A stretch of DNA of 7,477 nucleotides from Bacillota bacterium (GTDB taxonomy: Bacteria; Bacillota_I; Bacilli_A; RFN20; CAG-288), in contig JAEWSJ010000028.1 in NCBI GenBank assembly GCA_023398335.1, forward strand, positions 1 to 7,477, read 5' to 3'. Positions 4,588 through 7,477 of the stretch are shown here, piece after piece. Each line of letters starts with the position of its first letter. Positions within the stretch are counted from its first letter, which is position 1. The notes under the pieces were generated by a model. That model made no database searches. It had not been told where the DNA came from and saw nothing but the letters and a program-made list of their open reading frames with translations. The translations under genes and the position numbers were made by a program.

Positions 4588-6621
4588 TTATTTTCTTCTT
4601 GAACGTGAATCGCTACTTCTTGAACGTGAATCGCTGCTTCTAGAATAAGATCTACCTTCTCCACGTGGAGCGTATGATCTCTTTCTTTCGCCACCGTATT
4701 CTTTCTTTTCAGAATCACCACGATAACTTCTTCTATCGGAGCCATATCTGTTGTAGTCTCTACTGCCAGAATCTCTTCTTTCAGAAGATCTACCATATTC
4801 TCTTCTAGAACCATATTCTCTTCTTGGAGCAGATCTATATCCATCTCTTCTATCACCGAAAGAAGAACTTCTTCTTGTGTGATCTTTTGGAGCGGATAAT
4901 TCAACAGATACTTTTCTTTCGCCAAATGAGACATCACCGAAATCAGCCATTACTTTATCAGTTCTATCTTTTGGAAGCTCGAAGAAAGAAAACTTATCTT
5001 TAACATATACATCGATGAAATCTTTGCTTGAAACACCAGTGGTATTATCAACGATGAAATCTTTCAAATCAGTTTCATTTAATCCATCAAATTGACCAAG
5101 ATTGATAAAGAATCTTTGAGAATCAACTCTTTCTTTCTTTGCTTTTGGTAAATATGGTTTTTCTTCAGTTTCTTCAACTTCTTCTTTTTCTTCGGTTTCT
5201 TCTGAAGGAAGAACGAAGTATCCTAAATCTCTTTTTTCTTCTTTATCACTAGATTTTGATCTTGAGGATTTCTTTGAATCACTCTCTCTTTTTGTTTTTA
5301 CTTCTGCGTAAGCTTGTGCGCGGTCAACCGCGACAGTTTCCTTTAATAATGCAGCGGTTAATGTAAGTAAATCAATTTCGCTGCTCTCTTCTTGCCAAGA
5401 AGCTAATGTTTCTTCGATTAATTCTTTATAATCCTTTAAATTTGCCTCTTTAGTTAATTCTTTTGCTTTTGTTAATGAGATTTTAGCACCCATAATTTCT
5501 TTTTCCTTTCCGGTAGGAAGAATATATTCTTCTATCTTGTCATTTGTCATACCTTCATATAGTTTTAATATACTCTTCTTACTGCTGCCTAAGAAAACCA
5601 AACTCTTTCCTTTTGCAGAAGCTCGTCCAGTACGTCCAATTCTATGAACGTAAAATTCGTCTTCTTCTGGTAAATCAAAATTTATAACAAAATCTACATC
5701 TGTTATATCTAGTCCGCGCGCAGCAATATCTGTTGCTATCATGACATTTGAACTACCGTCTCTAAAACTGTTCATCGCAGTGTCTCTGGCGTTTTGTCTT
5801 AAATCTCCATGAATACATGTTGAATCAATTCCTAAACCCAATAAGTATTTGTTAATTTTACTAACTTTTCTTTTAGTACGTGCAAAAACAAACATTTTCT
5901 TAAATATAGATGTTTGAATTACGTCAACAAGACGTTCCATCTTTTTGTCTTCTTTACATACTAAGTAATACTGCTCAATATTCTTTAAGAAATCCATATT
6001 ACGTTTGGTTTTAATATAAACCGCATCTTTTTGATATTTTTTTGATATTTCCTTGATTTCCTTAGAAATTGTCGCACTGAAAAGAATCGATTGATATTCT
6101 TGATGAATAAGAGACAATATTTTGTTAATATCGGGTCTAAAGCCCATGTTTAACATTTCATCGCACTCATCTAAAACTACATAAGAAATATCATCTAATA
6201 CTATTGAACGTTTCTTTATATGATCAAGTAATCTTCCTGGGGTGGAAACGATTATCTGAGGATTTTTCTTTAAAGCATTAAGTTGTCTATTTATTGGTTG
6301 GCCACCATAGATTGATAATGTTACTACGCCTTCTAGATATGTAGAATACTTTTCAATTTCCGCTACGCTTTGAATAGCTAATTCTCTTGTAGGAACTAAA
6401 ACCAATATTTTTGGATTTCCTTTTCCTAAGTCTACTTTGTTCAATAACGGAATCGCATAAGCTGCTGTCTTACCTGTGCCAGTTGGAGCTTCACCTAAGA
6501 TATCTTTTCCTTCTGAAATTAAAGAAAATGTGGATTCTTGAATAGGTGTTAGTTCTGTATAAGACAAATCATCTATTGCTTTCTTAATTTCCGATTTGAT
6601 ATCTAACTGATTAAATTGCAT
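4588..6621 (-). CDS. DEAD-box RNA helicase, CsdA/DeaD-like, with a DECD motif
   Basis: This ATP-dependent RNA helicase (677 aa) probably remodels rRNA or mRNA during ribosome assembly, decay or cold stress. Visible motifs are: Q motif TPIQ (25-28), motif I APTGTGKT (45-52), Ia PTREL (77-81), Ib TPGR (127-130), motif II DECD (151-154) instead of DEAD, III SAT (182-184), V ATDIAARGLD (296-305) and VI HRIGRTGR (326-333). A Lys/Glu/Ser-rich linker (about 447-495) leads to a DbpA-type RNA-binding domain (about 502-576, RFFINLGQFDGLN). The tail (585-677) is packed with Arg, Ser, Gly and Tyr and is probably disordered. The start at 6621 has AAGGAG five bases upstream; a 14-codon upstream extension lacks such a site. 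A small AGACT/AGTCT hairpin (6645-6658) lies in the 5' leader. No clear promoter was found. Close to CsdA/DeaD or CshA, but the exact orthologue is undecided. Confidence 0.92.
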   Translation of the reverse strand: MQFNQLDIKSEIKKAIDDLSYTELTPIQESTFSLISEGKDILGEAPTGTGKTAAYAIPLLNKVDLGKGNPKILVLVPTRELAIQSVAEIEKYSTYLEGVVTLSIYGGQPINRQLNALKKNPQIIVSTPGRLLDHIKKRSIVLDDISYVVLDECDEMLNMGFRPDINKILSLIHQEYQSILFSATISKEIKEISKKYQKDAVYIKTKRNMDFLKNIEQYYLVCKEDKKMERLVDVIQTSIFKKMFVFARTKRKVSKINKYLLGLGIDSTCIHGDLRQNARDTAMNSFRDGSSNVMIATDIAARGLDITDVDFVINFDLPEEDEFYVHRIGRTGRASAKGKSLVFLGSSKKSILKLYEGMTNDKIEEYILPTGKEKEIMGAKISLTKAKELTKEANLKDYKELIEETLASWQEESSEIDLLTLTAALLKETVAVDRAQAYAEVKTKRESDSKKSSRSKSSDKEEKRDLGYFVLPSEETEEKEEVEETEEKPYLPKAKKERVDSQRFFINLGQFDGLNETDLKDFIVDNTTGVSSKDFIDVYVKDKFSFFELPKDRTDKVMADFGDVSFGERKVSVELSAPKDHTRRSSSFGDRRDGYRSAPRREYGSRREYGRSSERRDSGSRDYNRYGSDRRSYRGDSEKKEYGGERKRSYAPRGEGRSYSRSSDSRSRSSDSRSRRK
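4595..4635 (-). repeat. 21-bp tandem repeat encoding RSSDSRS at the helicase C terminus
   Basis: The 20-base unit at 4595-4614 recurs at 4616-4635, a period of 21 bp. It encodes RSSDSRS twice, just before the terminal RRK. The period is a whole number of codons, so slippage would change tail length without breaking the frame. Confidence 0.75.
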
Positions 6622-6733
6622 TTGTTCTCCTTCGCTTTTTATAAAGACTACTAAGTCTATCACAAAGGAAAGATAATATGTTAATTATTTTTATCAAATG
6701 TTAATTGAAATAGTTCAGTTAATTTCATTCTTA

Positions 6734-6973
6734 TCATATATTCAATTTAGATAATACGGTTGCAAATGATTTTGAATCATAAAATTCCGTAATAGCATAT
6801 ACGTAAATTAAATTGCCATCTATTGCGCATTCATTATTTTTATTTTTCATAAATTCTTTAATATCATTAACAAAATAGTCATTGTATATTTTGTTCACAA
6901 AATATTTCAAATGATCAAAATTGAAATCATTTTTTGGTATATTATCGAAAATGAACTCAGAATAAACTATCAA
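6734..6973 (-). CDS. Possible small protein of unknown function with a TTG start
   Basis: The 79-aa frame begins with TTG, seven bases after AAAGG, and ends in TAA. The product is acidic to neutral, rich in Asn, Phe, Tyr and Asp, has no membrane segment, and has plausible mixed helix and strand (HLKYFVNKIYNDYFVNDIKEFMKNK). No family is recognised. In the same frame an ATG lies five codons upstream but is cut off by a TAA (MKGN-stop), so the gene may have lost its original start. It lies upstream of the helicase gene in transcription order, with about 110 bp between and no clear terminator. Position among degraded genes makes a remnant as likely as a working gene. Confidence 0.4.
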   Translation of the reverse strand: MIVYSEFIFDNIPKNDFNFDHLKYFVNKIYNDYFVNDIKEFMKNKNNECAIDGNLIYVYAITEFYDSKSFATVLSKLNI

Positions 6974-6989
6974 TTAATTGCCTTTCATG

Positions 6990-7040
6990 GCAATAAAGAA
7001 GAGCGACTTTTAGTAGTGGAGTTCTTCTCTATTCTATTGC
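6990..7040. repeat. Inverted repeat upstream of the small open reading frame
   Basis: GCAATA (6990-6995) pairs with TATTGC (7035-7040), and AGAAGA (6997-7002) pairs with TCTTCT (7023-7028), with a six-base asymmetric bulge. No U-tract follows on either strand, so it is not a standard terminator. It could be a leader hairpin for the 79-aa frame or the worn end of an inserted element. Confidence 0.3.
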
Positions 7041-7212
7041 TTAAAAAAGAATAACACGATTACTATTATTTTCAATTTATTTGTGGTGCAATCACTATAG
7101 GGATTGATATATTATTAGTAATTGTTTTCTTTTTAATTTATGTTGCTAAATAAGTTATATTTGTTAATCCCTTAATTAATTTGCTAATTATTACTTCATT
7201 TATAGTGTTACT
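7041..7212. other. AT-rich stretch without a supportable gene
   Basis: On the minus strand, the frame that continues the pseudogene to the right keeps protein-like runs between stops at 7213 and about 7138, suggesting decayed downstream coding sequence. On the plus strand a short frame without a start (7055-7153) would give a hydrophobic segment ending IVFFLIYVAK. Neither can be called a gene. Confidence 0.3.
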
Positions 7213-7477
7213 CTATAACATTTGTTCTTCCGTAGTTACAACTCTTACATATGTTTGAACATTAGCTTCTATAGTAATATTGTATTGATATGAACTGCCT
7301 TGGAAATCGGATATGATTGATTCTAGTTTATCTTTTCTTTCATCTAAGAATTAACAATTGACTCGACCGAATCATCTTTACCCAAATATAGTATAGATAG
7401 ATTGGTTATAGTTATTTCATTATTCATTAAGTTTGAGTAATACATATAAGTATTAAAAAAAGACATCTCTAATGAAG
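7213..7477 (-). pseudogene. Frameshifted remnant of an unknown gene entering from the right edge
   Basis: The minus strand is open from the window edge through SFFNTYMYYSNLMNN and LYLGKDDSVESIVNS to TAG at 7344-7346. The -1 frame overlapping that stop continues convincingly as LDERKDKLESIISDFQ, then NITIEANVQTYVRVVTTEEQML, to TAG at 7213-7215. Codon-like composition and smooth joining (VNS-LDERKDKLES) indicate one gene with a single-base loss near 7345-7349. The charged helix followed by strand-like segments gives no recognised family. An ATG at 7464-7466 has no good ribosome binding site, so the gene probably starts outside the window. Confidence 0.5.

Noticed and set aside
4503..4937. 144-aa minus-strand open frame rich in Glu and Val
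   Set aside because: It lies in another frame over the repetitive Arg/Ser-rich end of the helicase gene, the terminator and the dehydrogenase leader. Its composition mirrors that repeat and it has no ribosome site.
6622..6663. Fourteen-codon N-terminal extension of the helicase
   Set aside because: It runs through the AAGGAG ribosome site of the 6621 start, which gives the usual short distance to the Q motif.
6681..6733. Terminator for the 79-aa frame (TGAAAT/ATTTCA pairing)
   Set aside because: The stem is only six A/T-rich pairs and no U-tract follows.
7055..7153. Hydrophobic plus-strand frame ending IVFFLIYVAK
   Set aside because: There is no start codon or ribosome site. Hydrophobic runs are expected by chance in T-rich DNA.

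Overview
The window is AT-rich bacterial DNA with clear Shine-Dalgarno sites (AGGAGG-like, 5-7 nt from the start), U-tract hairpin terminators, TAA stops and a lipobox protein. Tryptophan is encoded by TGG and no gene needs TGA as a sense codon. This suggests a low-GC Bacillota lineage (Bacilli, Erysipelotrichia or a relative of the Mollicutes using the standard code). The genus cannot be fixed from the sequence.

Left part (1-1070) is accessory-looking. A strong promoter at 11-39 fires leftward off the edge. Positions 104-257 form an island of roughly 43% GC in very AT-rich DNA. It folds into several hairpins and ends in an intrinsic terminator, with an alternative helix that would compete with that terminator. 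About 50 bp further on is the 5' part of a Schlafen/AlbA_2-domain gene. It is broken by a one-base frameshift and ends where that domain ends. An 18-of-20 inverted repeat (90-109 and 747-766) brackets the RNA-like island and the broken gene. A perfect 10-bp inverted repeat at 783-830 looks like a decayed insertion-sequence end.

Middle part (1072-6621) holds five intact genes, all on the minus strand and mostly transcribed as separate units. In transcription order they are: a DEAD-box RNA helicase with a DECD motif II, a DbpA-type RNA-binding domain and a long Arg/Ser-rich tail; an iron-type alcohol dehydrogenase; the queuosine-precursor ECF transporter subunit QueT, preceded by a preQ1-I riboswitch that overlaps its ribosome binding site; a small unknown lipoprotein; and a Cof-type HAD phosphatase with a palindromic candidate operator over its -10 box. 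The helicase terminator hairpin contains both the -10 box and the ribosome binding site of the alcohol dehydrogenase gene.

Right part (6734-7477) is degraded. It has one possible 79-aa gene with a TTG start, a non-coding stretch, and a minus-strand pseudogene entering from the right edge that is broken by a -1 frameshift.

The best-supported regulatory system is the preQ1 riboswitch-queT pair. The most unfamiliar element is the structured RNA island linked to the Schlafen-domain remnant and bracketed by inverted repeats. I could not match that RNA to a known family.
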